Assembly: GCA_030549775.1 (NCBI GenBank) | Contig: CM060180.1 | Location: 31,903,090 to 31,967,089 of the forward strand | DNA from: Tamarix chinensis | Taxonomy: Eukaryota > Streptophyta > Magnoliopsida > Caryophyllales > Tamaricaceae | Length of the DNA: 64,000 nt | Direction: 5' to 3' | Notes under the pieces: generated by a model | What the model saw: only the letters and a program-made list of their open reading frames with translations | What the model was told of the DNA's origin: nothing | Database searches by the model: none | Made by a program: the position numbers and the translations under genes | Shown: positions 11,546 to 26,300 of the stretch, one piece after another | Layout: the number at the start of each line of letters is the position of its first letter | Numbering within the stretch: the stretch's first letter is position 1

Positions 11546-11970
11546 CACGGAGGAGATTTGATGGATGCCGTATTTTTGTAAGGGATGTATCCACGCCTCA
11601 TGAGATGCAGGTTTGGCAAGCAAAGTATAGCATGAATTTTCCAAAACCCTTCTTAGAAGGCAGCAGTGGATTTTCATGAATGATGCTAATAGTCTTCCTC
11701 TAATAATATAAGAAAATTGCTCGTCAAAAAAACGGCGGTCAAAATTTACGCAGCAGCACATATGCCCCCTTGACTGCTACAGCATACAATAATTTACATA
11801 GGAAAACCTGCTCAGTGGCTCAGAGTCTCAGACATCGAATGCATGACTTGATCGCGTACAATCCTGACCGTAGCACTTAAGAGTCCATGCGTATCACACC
11901 CACTGGCCCACTGCTACGAACATGAAAATACTTGTGCGCTTCGTCATAGTACTCGACTTACATTATTCGA

Positions 11971-14900
11971 TCAAAAGCACTGCCTAAGGTCTTCGCCACT
12001 CATAGACTCTAGCTCCCTCAGAATCTCTTGGGCAAGAGATTTAACTGAGAGCTCTACATCCTCGAGCAACTCAGCAAGGAACGGTATAGTTTCCGCCAAT
12101 AACACTAGATATTCTTCTTTCAGATTCTGAATGAGATACTTGACGACTCTGAGACCCAACATGCGAGACCGCACCATTTCACTCCTCGTTTGCATCAATA
12201 CCTGCCATAACAATATATATATATAATTAAAGAAACAAACAAATTGCACAAAACAAAGGATAGAAAAGAATGACGCATGAGACCCACATCTATTATGATT
12301 GTTATTTTACCTATTTAGTATTTTTACTAATATAGCTAGTTTATTTACTATTTCTATTTCAAAAATAATTTTCTTAAAATTGTTTTTTTTTTTGCGTAGA
12401 TATATCCAAAACAATCCGTTCAAGCTTAGTTGAAGTGAGGTTGCGCACATCATTATCTCCCCAGACCCAGTTAGTGACAGGATTTATATATAACTAGTTG
12501 TGGTTGTAAGAGAAACTGGGGCAGCCGTTAAGACTAAACAAAACCATCTCTGATCAGCCTAGCCTAGCCATTCCACGATTGAAAACAATTTGCTCAACGA
12601 GCACAGACCAGTACAAGGAACATGGGATACTCAACAGCAAATGCCTTTGGCAAAATGAAAGATCCATTTATATATACCTCATAGTTCAGTGACTTCCATA
12701 AGAGGTCAGAACCTGAAGTAACAGCCATTTGACCGATGCAGGAAACAAGTAAATCATCGACCTCTTCTGTTGAAGGTATGTCTGGGTATTTTTTTAACGA
12801 CACAGGTGGCTCCACTCCTAGTTGCGACACAACAGGTTTTAATAACACCTGCAACATAACAGTCAAAAAGAAGTTGCACACATTCATCTTTCTGCATAAC
12901 GTGATTCAAATGGAACTAAAGCAACAAGTTCTGGGGAATTCATAATTAAGAATATGTCATTATATACAAATATGATGGTGCAATAGCATAGGGCTACGAG
13001 CCAAAAAGAAACTTTTTTACTCAAAAAGTCAACTTTCAGCACTTGTTTCATTTAGTTATAGTATACAGATGCATCACAGATTTAAGATGATGAACATAAG
13101 CATTTCCAAATTACATTGGATTAATTGATATATTTGGTGTAGGAGTTAAAGACATCCAGGGATCCGGAACATTTGGCTACGTTTTCAGCAACACCACAAG
13201 GAATGGAGACATGAAATTGAGAAAAAACAGGTTTTTAAATTACCAGTAAAAGATACGAGAATACGAGATTCAATTTTAGCAGCTCAAGGCAGACTACTGA
13301 AATACAAAAAATTGAAATATAAAATTCAATTAAGCTGGAGGTCTTGTTAGTCATGGAAATTGACGGCATCAATATACCGGATAAGAACAGAGAAGAACGA
13401 ATCAGAAGGATACAAGAGAGATAAAGGGAAGGAATCATAATTTTGATAATAACTTTAGGCTTAGGAATTGTGGGAGAGGAAAATGGATCAGAAAGAAACT
13501 ATCTAAAAATGAGTGAATGATGGGAGAAATTGTAAGGATGGGAGAAAGAAGCAGTTACCAAATTTCAAAAAAAATGCAGGAAGATTAGAAAAACAAAAAG
13601 GTTATCTATTTAAATTAAATTTTTAACAGTTATGAAACTAACAGGGAATGGCGTGTACTCTGGTGCTGAGGTGTCTGTAAAAATTACAAAGTGGGTGACT
13701 GATTATGAGGTACGCTATACTGAATAAATCAGGTTATTCAGAAACACAAAAAGTTGATTGCAGCTGAAATAAGAATGCTAAGCGTAACGGCTCCTAGCCT
13801 TCCTCGGCAAATATTATCTTGGGATCTACATCAGTACACTGAGAAAATTAGGAAACTAGCTTTTTGCAGTTCCTAGTACAATTGCATGAATATATCAGAT
13901 CCTGGGAAAAGTAATCAGAAACAACTATCAAACGTACCTGAAAGTTTGAAGAATCAAGAAATTTACAGGTCCCAATGTCATAGAGAAAACACTTGTGCAA
14001 TGCTGACACGACCAAAGACCTGAGGTGCCAAATTTCCAGTGATAAGCCTTCCACACCCTCATGCTTGCCCTTCTTTCTAGAATGGCCAGCACCCTGGGAT
14101 TTATAGTCGGTAAGATACTGAAGGCAACTCTCCAGCAAATACTTGAAATATGGAACAAATAGTGATCTGCCCACATGGGTCATTATAGTCAGAAACAAGG
14201 CCACCTCAAATGAGCAATGGAAGATATAATGAGTCTGAGCATCTATATAATGAACAGTAGATAACACAAATATCATGTGGATAAAACATAAACAAATAAA
14301 TAATATCAATATCCCATTGCCATGAGCATAATATATTATATCAAACAACATAATTACAAAGCAGTTGCAAAAATGACAACATTCATGTCAGATCAGAAAA
14401 AGGTTTCATGCACTATCAACAACCTTCTCCCAATCGGCATCTATTTATACACACATTTTACAAGGTGTGCAACTGCTAAAAAGCTTTAAACTACCTCAAG
14501 ATTTCAATGCATTAAAGCAGAACTTTAATCTGATTAACTTAGCGAGTGATCCGAAGTAAATGAGAGAAGCACAGAACAGAGTAGCCAAAAATGCAAGATC
14601 ATGTGTTTTCAAAGCTATGTACTCACTTAATTCAGAAAGATGCAACCCAGTTTAGTTGGGTCTCTGTAGAATGAACAAGGAAACATGCAGTAGGAAACCA
14701 TGTACCAGAATTCACAAATTGCAGACAAGGGTAAACATGTGGAGGCAGGCCCTAGTATATTGAATGATAACCATGTGAATGGCAGTGAAGATAAATTGAG
14801 ACCCAAGCTGAAGTCAAAAAGCATAGAGCTAGGATGCTAGAAGAAATCAACACGGTGATCATGTTGGAAAAGGCCGGCAACTGTAAAGAGATGGAAGTCA

Positions 14901-17309
14901 AAAGTTCTGACGAGGAAAAGATCCAGATAGTCTGGATTGTAAAGGGATGGAACAGAGAAGACACGGTGAATGAGAAAATAATGACAAATAAATAATAAGG
15001 CTGAAACCGGTAACGGCCAATTTCCTGAACAAAAATTTTCAGCTAGTTCAACTGAAAGCCATAGTATGAATGTCACAGAAAAAAATCTCACTGATGGGAT
15101 GCACAATTTGCTACTATCTTTAAGGAGCCAACTGTCACAGCCTGCTTTGAGCCCTCTTATTTTTGCGGAATATTCTAAAACATTCTAAAATAATGTAGAT
15201 ATATATAGATACATGAAGAAGTAGGAGAGTTATACACTTGTATATACGGTTCTATAGTAGATGTCTCTAGAACCCTTCTCTTTTGTATACACTTGTATGA
15301 AATACTCAAGATTAGCCTATTATGTTCTAATGGAGCATTCTAGAGGGATAATGATCTAGCCCACTCTAAAATGCTCCACAGAATGGAGGGAGGAGGAGGC
15401 CTCAACTATAAATAGGGGATGAGAGGCCTCATTTTCCACCATCTACAAGTTATGAGCTCCCAAGAATTCTCTCAATAAAGCTATCATTCTTTCAAACTCT
15501 CTTGTGTGTTTCCTTGTGAGTAATTAACGCTTTGAGCTAGGCAAGGTTTCCTTGATCATGAGTGAGTTCTCTTGAAGTGTAAGGCTGACTTAGTAATCGC
15601 AGTTGGCTTAGAGAGAAGTCAGGGCATCACACAAGGCTGTGAACAAAGGCTATGGCAAAAGTACCCAAGGAGCATCAATGACTACATCATGATCAGTGAT
15701 ATCCTTCATTAACTTTTTAGTTATCAGTAGAAAGAATACATCAAGCTAAATACAAAAACAATTAATCTAATGCGCTGCATTGGCCAAATTCCTTAAACCT
15801 ATTTTTTGCTTGGAACTCCCCTTTCGACTACAGAAAGCATGAAAATCAGTAAAGCTTGGCTGATAATTGTGTCAGGTATAAATTTTCACATTCTCATAGC
15901 CAAAGTAACATCGGGCTCATCAGAGCCAGATGGGAGAACAGACAACAATTTTGCACTCTTAGAAGTTATAGGTTCAAGACCCAAGTGAACCTTACAAAGC
16001 GCCACCCTCTACCCCTAAAAAATAAAGGGAAAGAAAAAAAAATATGCACACAATTTTCAAGTGCAACTTCCAAGTCCATGTCATATCTCTACCCAGCAAA
16101 GCTAAACAAAACAGCCTCTTTCACTGCCTCTCTTTCTGTCAAACAGACGTGCAAATTTCATACAGCCTACGGCACATCCCAGAAAGAAGTTTCTAAAACA
16201 ACTTACTGGGACATAAATGCAGCAAAGAAATTAGAGGTTCAAGATTTACAAAAGCAACAAGCAGAAGTTTAGTCAAGAAAAGGTAGCAGAAGGTAATATA
16301 AAGGCAAATCGATCTCCCTACAAATACTCAACACACTGTAGATATTACATGAATTGGGTCTACATATTGAGAGTTAGTACCAGTGTTTGAAAATGCCTAA
16401 GGCCCACCAAAGCAATAGGGATCGTAGTGCCTAAAGCGCTTGGTGCAAGGCAAAGTGAGGCAAAAAATTACCTAGTATAATACTGTTTTAGATTTTCCTA
16501 AAAATATATGATATTTTCTTTCCTTAGGAAAAAATCTTCCTTCAATTTTGCACTCATAATTATGTCTATTAGTCTTCTTACAACCGTTTTTCCTCCCCAT
16601 TTTCTTCCCAATGTGAGATTTAGTTACTGTATGTATAAAAATAAAACCTACCATCAAAGATTCCTTCTCTATAGTAAATATCTTCCCTTCCTTTTCCATT
16701 CAAAATTATGGATATTGATCTTCCTATAACCTTTTATCCCTCCTTTTTCTTCCCAACTTGAGATTCAATTATCATGATGATTGTAGAATTTTTATTACAA
16801 AATTAAATTTAAAATTAGCTAAATTTTAGTAAGGCTTGCATGCCTCAATGCTTTAGCGAGCCTAATGCAGATCCGCAACACCTTGTCAATGTCACCTTGC
16901 CTAGGATAAAAAAATCTCTAACCCCCTAGCGCCTAGGGCAGCCTTTTCAAACTGGTTAGTACATGCAGCGTAGCCTGGGTAGCTAAACCTAACTAAGATG
17001 AGGTGCATGTAGCTAAACCTAATTAAAAAACATAACATTGTCTAGAGTGCGTTTAGTTTCAAAAAACAGTGTTATTTTCTAGAAAATGTTTTCCATATTT
17101 TCAGAAAATATGTTCATAACTTCTGTTTTCAATTTTTCTAATTGGAAAACTGAAAAACATGGTTTTCCAACTATGTAAAAAATAAAATAAAAAAACCATG
17201 TTTTGTGAGTTTTTCATATAAATATGTGTTGTTTTCTACATGTTTTCCAATTGAAAATTTATTAATAAAAATAATATTAATATCATCATCGTCGTCGTCG
17301 TCGTCGTCG

Positions 17310-17364
<55 letters not shown>

Positions 17365-20300
17365 CATTATGCTTATTATTTTTCATCAAAACAATATTAT
17401 CAATAATTTATTAATATATATCAAGAATAATAATGATAAATATTCTAATGACATAATTATTATTATTATTGTTAATATAGTTAATAATATTAATATTATG
17501 ATCATTATTATTAACATTAATATTGATATTCATAATAGTATTATTATTAAATTTAATATTAATAATCAACAAAAAATAATCTGCTAAGTATTAATATAAA
17601 CATTATTATTAATATTAATTATTAAGTAGTAAAAATAATACTAGTAAAGTTAATAATATTATTATTAATTTTAAAAACATTATTATTATTATTATTAAAA
17701 ATACTATTATTGTTGTTATCTATATTATTAACAAGAATAATAATAACATTATTATTAAAAATATTAATACTATTATTATCATATATAAAAATAATATTAT
17801 AATAATTTTCATAATAATAATATTAATACCGTTATTATTATGATTGATATTATTATGCTTATTTTAATTAATCTTATTATTATCATAAATTTTCTCAATA
17901 TTAACATATTAATAATATAGTTATCATTAGTGGTGGTGGTAATAACATTACTATTATTATGAATTTCAATTTTAATATTACTTTTATCATGACTATTATA
18001 AATATTATTATTATTATCATTGTTAATATTAATAAAAAAAACTATTATTGTTGACGTTAATAATATTATTTTTTATGAATAATATTGGTAATTATTATTA
18101 TTATTATCACCATCACCATCATCATTATCATCCAATCTTTAAAAAAGATGAACATATTTTCAAATTTTTAAAATTAAAAGGTGGTTTCATAATATGGACA
18201 AATCAACACACTTTCCTAAATTTTCATGGAAAACTGTTTTTTTTTTTTTCAAATTAAACACAGCCCTAGCGTTCTTATATTCTTCAATTTGCTTCTTTTT
18301 TTTTTAATGGTGTGCAGGCTATGATAGGTAGTCCTAAAACAGGGCACTGAAATGTTAAATTAAGCGTATTTGGCTCTGCTAAATTATTATCAAGCAAATA
18401 GATGAAAAGGGATACAAATTTCAATAATAAATGGCAGAAAGGGGTATATAACTATGAATTTGATGGTCCATTTAATATTTGAAGGGGCCACCTAGAAGTC
18501 AACTGTAAACAGAACAGCATTAGATGAAGAAGAAATGTTTTAGAATCCTATATGAGTCTACCATGAATAACATAAACAAGTTTTTGCAGCGGTATATAAA
18601 CTATGAAACAAAACCTAACTGGTGGTACCAACAAAGATGCATTAAGCGCAATATCCCAGGACAATCTGATTCCCTTTGCACCTCTAATCTGTTAATGGGC
18701 TCTGTGTTCTCATTTTGACCCAACCTATGTCTTCTAAAAATAGTGCATTTTCAAACATGAACTGAGAGAAAGGGCACATATCCATGATTTATAATAAGGT
18801 TGAACTACGAGATTACTCACCGGTGGCTTTCTGCAAGCCTGTTAACAAATCCATAAAATGAAATGGCCCTATTTATATCCATGCTTCCCCCACAGTCATC
18901 TTGCTCCACACTTGACTCAGCCCATTCGATGGCTCTGATGAAAAGAGGCTTGAATGTAGTTTCAGTAAGTTTCAATGTTAAGACAATCATTGCATCAATG
19001 ACATGCTTCTCAACAATAGTGATATTCTTTATTGAAGGCTGGCACTGACGGCGAAGATCAAGTGCTTGCAAAGATAGATCAAAAATCTTTGCATGGAAGG
19101 AGCTTATTGATGATCTATCCATTTTTCCAACAAATTTTGCAATCATCTCAAAAGTAATTGACAAACTTGTATCGCCTGAATTAACAGCCTTGCGGTAAAT
19201 AGTGAGCAACGGTGGAAAAGCAAGACGTACCTGAATTCCAGTGGAAGAGGTCAGACATACAGGTAATTATCTGATAGAATATATAAATATGTCCGATAGA
19301 ACTGGAGGAGAAGAACTTACAGGAATTTTATCACTCAGAAGCCTTCTTATTGAATCAGCTTTAGCTTTCAAACTTTGACTAGACTGAGAAATATAATCAG
19401 GGTACAAAATCAAAACTTCTAAAATGTCATCTAAATACGGGCTCAAGAAAGGACCAAGTTTCTCCACAACTGCCTCCAACATAACAAGGTAAGACATCAT
19501 AACTGGTTCACCCATAATTGACTGTACAGGATTTTTGTCGGCAACTTTGACAGTTGTCTGAAAAGATGAGCACATATTTTTGGATCGCTTTAGAAGGCAC
19601 TTCATAATATGAGGGAGCTCAGGCAATGCCCTAGCCCCAAGAACTGTTAATAAAGCACCAGCCGTGCGCAAGCAAGCAGAAGAAACAGCCAGATCCTCTG
19701 ATAATGCATGTTTCACAATAGATGCAAGGCACTTGCTAAAAATGGTATGATCAGAGGAACCTTTGCTGGCCAAGATTTCTAGAGCTGAAAATGCAATCAG
19801 TTTCACGGATACATCTTGATCATCAGGAGACTCGTCCACTAACTGCAGAATTTTCATGGACAATGCACCTAATGAACCCAAGGCACTACTATCCAGATGA
19901 TCCCAAGAGCCAATGAGCTGCATATACGACTTCCTCTCTTTCCTTGATTTTTCTGTACCCAAATGTTTCATTGTTTTGCAAAGCAATTGGAGAGCCTGCA
20001 TAAAATAACATACAAGTTCAATATGCCAGATCAAGCAAAAAATTAAAATAGGAACACCATATACATAATAACTGACAAGTCATCCTGTAAGAGCAATATC
20101 ACAGGTCTTACATTTGACAATAAACAAGATGCCATAGCGAAAAATTGAGTCATTAACAAAGGATAACCTGCCATTTTTCCATATTTATATATTCCCTACT
20201 CTATTGAGCACCATGTGTACACTTCATGAATATATCATAGTTTTGCGGATTGAAAACTATGACAATTTTTAGTGGTTAAATCTAAATCTGGACCAAACCA

Positions 20301-23300
20301 ACAAAATACACTAATAGGCATCATTTAGGTAACTTAATACATGATTTGAACCTGATATATAATAATATGATAGAGTACTTAGTAGACACAAATTATTTGT
20401 ATATGAACATATAATAGTGTTTGGCAATTTGTCTGAAATGAAATAAATTGATGTGTAATGACAATTTTAGATATGTAGGTGAGATTGGCGGACTTAATTA
20501 GTAAAGGATATTTATGTAATAAAAGCAAATAGTATAAGGATTTTTTAGTCTTTAATTAAAATTGGTGGGACCAACTTATAAAGTAATAATAAGATGTAAA
20601 TAAGTTGTGGATAATAAAATTATAATGAAGTAAAACAAACGACCTGGTGTATATATTAATAGATAATGAACAAATAATGAAGCTTATAAAACGGTGCCTT
20701 AATTGACTAGTTCAAATATCTGTTTCTCATGAATCATAAAAATTACTCTGGTGACATTTGGATTTCCAAGTTCAAAAATAGGTCAATCACATACCTTCTT
20801 TCTCACACTCATCTCAGCATGACACAGAAGTCTAACAATGCCTTCAAAAAAGGATGAAGGTGCCATTGCCTTTGAAATACAGTTGAATAAGTAATGGATG
20901 AGCTCCTTTAGCCCTTTCTTAATGGTAGCAGTAACTTTTACTTTCTTCTTGAGCAAGTCAACAAGATGCAATGAACAAACAACCTGCTCCATAAGATCAG
21001 CAAGAGAATCCTGCAACAAACAAATACATGAGACTAATGTGCATAGATAAAGCATACTGGACATGGTTTTCAACCAAATTAACATGCAAAGCTAACATGG
21101 TTGAGCAAGACACTGAAATCCAAAAGATTAACTGTGTGTGACAAAAATGGCACATGTACATGCACATTCTGCAAGAGAAATATGATGTACAAATTTATCA
21201 GATGCTCCAATCAAATCACAACTGAAGTGGATGCTCCAATCAAATCACAGCTAGTTTTCATACAAGAGGAAAGCATTCACAATTACCTAATGCCCAGATA
21301 TTCTTACCTCCACCCATATGATTGCCACGAGTGAAGGTGCTAGATGCATCATTACTTCCATAGTGAGAAACTTTAACCTAAATGACCAATCGAGTGACTG
21401 AACCAATATGTGATCCCACTAATTTTTAAAAATTTATCATGTAAAGCTTTTAAATCTAGTTTTGCACAAAGAGCCACCTCTAAAAGGATCACATATAACC
21501 AATAAAAATCTCAAAGACGGAAGTACTAAATAATGTCAAAATAACCCCAGTTGATTAGTAAAAGCTGAAAAAATAACAGAACCTAAGGCAACTGAATGAC
21601 ACGCGAACCTGACATTACAGCATCTCAAGGAAAATTTGGGCACTTGCTAATAAGTGTAAAATATCTTGCAGGAACTTGCCTCTAAAGTCATAATGTAAAG
21701 GCATAGCATATACGGTAGTACTATATACTAACAAGCTACAGTATTTTACCATGTGCCAGATAATGACCCACATGTTATGGTCTTTTCTCCAAGGTTATTC
21801 TCACCACGTTCCCGATTTCAATTAGATTAAGAATTTGAGAAATGAGAAACTAAACCGGAAGAGTAAAATCAAAGCAGCCCCTCAAAAGTAAATCTATCTA
21901 ATCGAAGCGTCTCACAAGAAAAATGAGAAGCACCAGCCCCTCAAATGACACTGTTTATATGCCCTCAAGGATTAAAAAGGGATACTCTCGACATTTCCAC
22001 TCAAAGAGCTTTTCATAGCTATCATCAGATCATACAGACATGGCAGCTCTTTGAATCTAGTTAATTATCAGAATCTTACCCGTAGAGAAGTAAAGATATC
22101 ACCAATAAATATTGACATGTGAACTACCATAACTACACATTTAAAATATAAAACAGCAGAAGAATAAGAATCAAGTTCAAAATATGCAAGCATACCTGTA
22201 TTGTATTTATATCTTCCCCTGACTGAAGTTTGAATAGAAGCTCAGGATTATAGAGTTTATCCGAAATAAATTTCATAGCAACCAGCAATTCAACAAACAA
22301 CTCTTGGGTCTGATTCCCTGCTTGCAACTGTCGAAGCAACACAACTAGTGATGGAAGCCATATCGTGCATGTATACTGCTCACATATTTGAGTAGCAAAC
22401 ATATACTCCCACCCTGTCTCAGCCACAGAGACTAAAGGACCTGATGCCTGCAGCTTGTTTTCAATAATGACCGATTCTTGCCTTGAGGTCAACGAGCGCA
22501 CAAGGAGGAGCAGCAATAAGCCCAAGCCTGTGGATTCTCCAATTGTCCTGGCAAAAAATAATCGTTCACCCCAAGTAACAAAAGTAATCTTCTAAGGTAA
22601 ACAAGGTCCACCACATAAGATGAGAAACACTTCATATATTTCCCAACTTCATGTTTATGAACCTCCAATGAATATATATGTGTAACAAGAAAATCATCAA
22701 TCAACTTAATTCCTAAATGTTTTTAATATGTAATCAATACGCATGAAATCCACGCATCAAACATACCTTAAGAACTGAATGCTAATTGACAACCTCTGAT
22801 TTTGAGCAACCTCAGGCATAACGCTCACAAAAATCTATAGCCCAAATAACATATTAGAAAATCTCACAAAGCAATAGAGCTAGTCATAAGAAAGTGAAAA
22901 CTGAGTATGGTAGAAATTTCCAAATTACCTGAAGCAGTGTTACCACCTCATTCATGTGTAATAACCAGCATGGAACAACAGCTGAAATAAAGTCCTCAAA
23001 GATCTGTTTTGAATGCCCACTCTGCAAGTAACAGTAAGGCAATCAATATAAGATGAATTTCCTAACATATGTTGACAAAATAAATAAATTGAAGAAGGAT
23101 GTTGGCCAGAGATGAGAGCAGTTCCCTTTGTTACTGCATACCATAGTTCTGTAACCAACCTTATCTAATTTGCAGAATAGAATAGTTGGAATTTAAGATG
23201 ATGTAGACAACCATGATCCAAACTCACGAATCAAAACAAAATGACAAACTACATATGTCCTACAGACATGCAGAGTGATTTCATCAGTATTTTCCTCTCT

Positions 23301-26300
23301 ATGCATCACTCAGCTCAGCAGATGGCAATAAATTACCTGAGAGGTAGTGGATCTACAGGCAATGGCCAACATGTCCGGTATGAACTCCATAACCTCGCTC
23401 GGCATGATTTTTGATATTGCAGTAAATAATGAAAAAATATGGCTGTGGCTAGATCCATCCATTGCATAACGGGCACAATCAACCAAGAGGGCAATCTCAG
23501 ATTTATCAAGTTTTCCACCCTGCCAAATAGCATGTATATGCACACTGTTCAAGGGATAAAGCTCGTGAAGATTTGGTAAAAGCACAATGGAGACTACAAT
23601 CACATTACCTTTAGAAATATATCACTTGCACTTGAGAATGAAGGGATGATATCCTCAAGTATAAGTAATATTGTCTGCTGAATGTAACATATGGCACTTG
23701 GCATATTTTGATAAATGCCGGTTGAGGACTGTACCACTTCCTCAATTATGATAAGATTAGTAAACTCCTTTGACAAGATTTTACCAAGAAACTGGAACAG
23801 GGGCTTTACGAGATATGCCCTGATCCATAAAATTGAAAAATAGGGTTAAGAAAGAGCAAGGCCTCTGCACATTATTAAAAAGTCAAACATGGAACTAAAG
23901 GTCTGATGCTAATTGATCAGCATCATAATTACCAAGAATAAGGTACAATTTGTGTACATATATGGGTACAAGCACACGGCCCAGAAACACTTAAGAATGG
24001 GAACAAAAGAGGTATGGCCTGTTGATACTTCTTTGGCCCATGGTACAAGGGAGATCCTACCTAAGATTGCTTAAAGTTTCATATAATCAAAACTCACAAG
24101 ATTGGGATGCCAAAAAAATTGTATGCTAAACATCAACAACACTTAAAACACATTCTTAAACTCTCGTGCAGTCAAGAATTAAGTTGTAGCAACTTAAAAG
24201 TAAACCCATTTGTTAAATTAGTTCTACAAGCTACAAACTACAATCAATCAACAGCGTCGAAAACAAAGAAAGGAAATAAAAAGTAAAAATCACTAGAATT
24301 TAACATCATAGATCAAGAATCATCGCTGTAGCCATAGGCATAGGATATTATACAGTTATTACACTCTAACTGCAGGATGTTAGCTCTTTCAGATGGTCGA
24401 AGAATGGAAAGGTAATATTAAGAGATGTGGTCAGTGCCTTTCATTATTCAAAAAATAAAAACAACATTATACTGGCTTTCATCATTCAAGTGAACCAAGA
24501 CTGAGGAGGAAGAGATTGGCTCATGCATGCACAATAAGTAGGTTTAACAAAAATACATACACCAGAAACTTCATCATATTCAGGTTACTATTTTAATATA
24601 GTAATGGCTCCTCTATCAATATTGTACTTCAACACTTTACCAGCACTTAATTATAACCATCAACTTTGTTGTCTTAATGGTACGTCACTAATGCTTCTTT
24701 ACTATGGCTCATGTCAAGACGTAGTAATGGCTCCTCTATCAACATTGTACTTCGACACTTTGCAAGCACTTAATTATAACCATCTGACCGTTGTCTTAAT
24801 GGTCTGTCATTAATGCTCCTTTCAAGAGGTAATATGCAGCACAAGAAGGGATCAAGGATTAAGTGGATTGAGGAAGAAATATGGTGTGATATAGAAAGGA
24901 AAATTAGATTTTCAGCAGGGTAGATAAAAAGATGCAGCAATCACGTACAATCGTAAGATCACACCTAGGGATGTTAACGAACCAAGCCAGCTTGCGAACT
25001 TTTTGGGCTCAGCTCGTTAAAGGCATGACCCAGCTCGCTTATTTAGCTAAACAAGCTTAAAAATTAGGCTCGAACTCGGCTTCATTATTAAACAAGCCAA
25101 GCTTGAGCATAATAAATTTGGGCTCAAGCTCATTTACAGTGTAAAAGCTCGTGAGCTCGGCTCGTTTACCACAAAAACTCGCGAGTCAGCTCGTTTATAA
25201 ACAGGCCAAGTTCAAGCTTCATTTTTAAGCTCCTTTATTAAACGAGCCGAGCCCAAGCCTACCCTGACTCGGCTCGACTCAGCTTGTTAACAGCCCTAAT
25301 CATACCAAATTGTAAATCTTAACACGATTAAACTACTTTAAGCTTTTATCTAAGATTTAGATTGTTCAATGAGTTAATCAAAGGGTCATACAACCATAAA
25401 CATTGCATAGGGAATTTTACAACCACAATGGTGGGTATTAAAAATAACTAATGAAATCATGTAGTGAATAAATGTTGTTCACTATTATTTTCAATATCAA
25501 TTTTCAAATTTTTCTTTTTATTGTGAAACAAAAAAAATAATTCAACGATCCAAGGGAAGAGTATGTGGTTTAGAATAATCTGATGCTTCGTTACCTTTCA
25601 ACATGAGCATAAACAACAAAATAGCAATTAATTAGCATACCAAGATGAGCAACAAACATATTAAAATTTCGTAAAATGGAATACGAAAAGAATAATAAGA
25701 GATGGAAGGATATCAATGAAGTGAAACACAGAAATTTCAATAGAGGAAAAGATGTCCCTACGAGAGAGAAGACACAAATAAGACGCTTTATTTCAGTCAC
25801 CTGGAATAATCCAATGCTCTATCAAATTTTGACAAAAGCATAAACAACAAAAATAACAATTAATTGGCATATCAAGAAGAAAGGACAAACATTTTAAAAT
25901 TTAGTAAAATGGATTAAGAAAGAAAAACAAGTGAAGGAAAGCTGTCTATGTAGTGAAATATAGAAATTTCAAGAGAGGAAAAGATGTTGCTAAAAGATAT
26001 AAGTCACAATAACACACTTTATTTCAGTAAATCCAAATACTAAGTCGTATGGAAATGGGAACTAGAAGAGGAATGAGGAAACAAGAACACAAGAAACCAA
26101 AAATAGGAATAGAGGAATAGAAAAATGACAATTCTCCAAAAACTAGTAAATGGAAACGTTAGGAAATGCCAAAACAAAACAGATACTTTATTCAATTTAC
26201 AAATAAAATACAAGCACATAATCAAAACAAACAATTTGCTATCATTAGACATTTACTCAAAATGCATAAACCTTCATAATGGTCCTTTCAAATTTAAATA

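Noticed and set aside
14837..15106. Minus-strand frames inside UTP10 intron 36
   Set aside because: They are short and hydrophobic by composition, without homology or suitable splice sites.
17171..17414. Frames encoding poly-Asn/Asp and poly-Ser/Leu
   Set aside because: These are direct translations of ATT/CGT triplet repeats on both strands.
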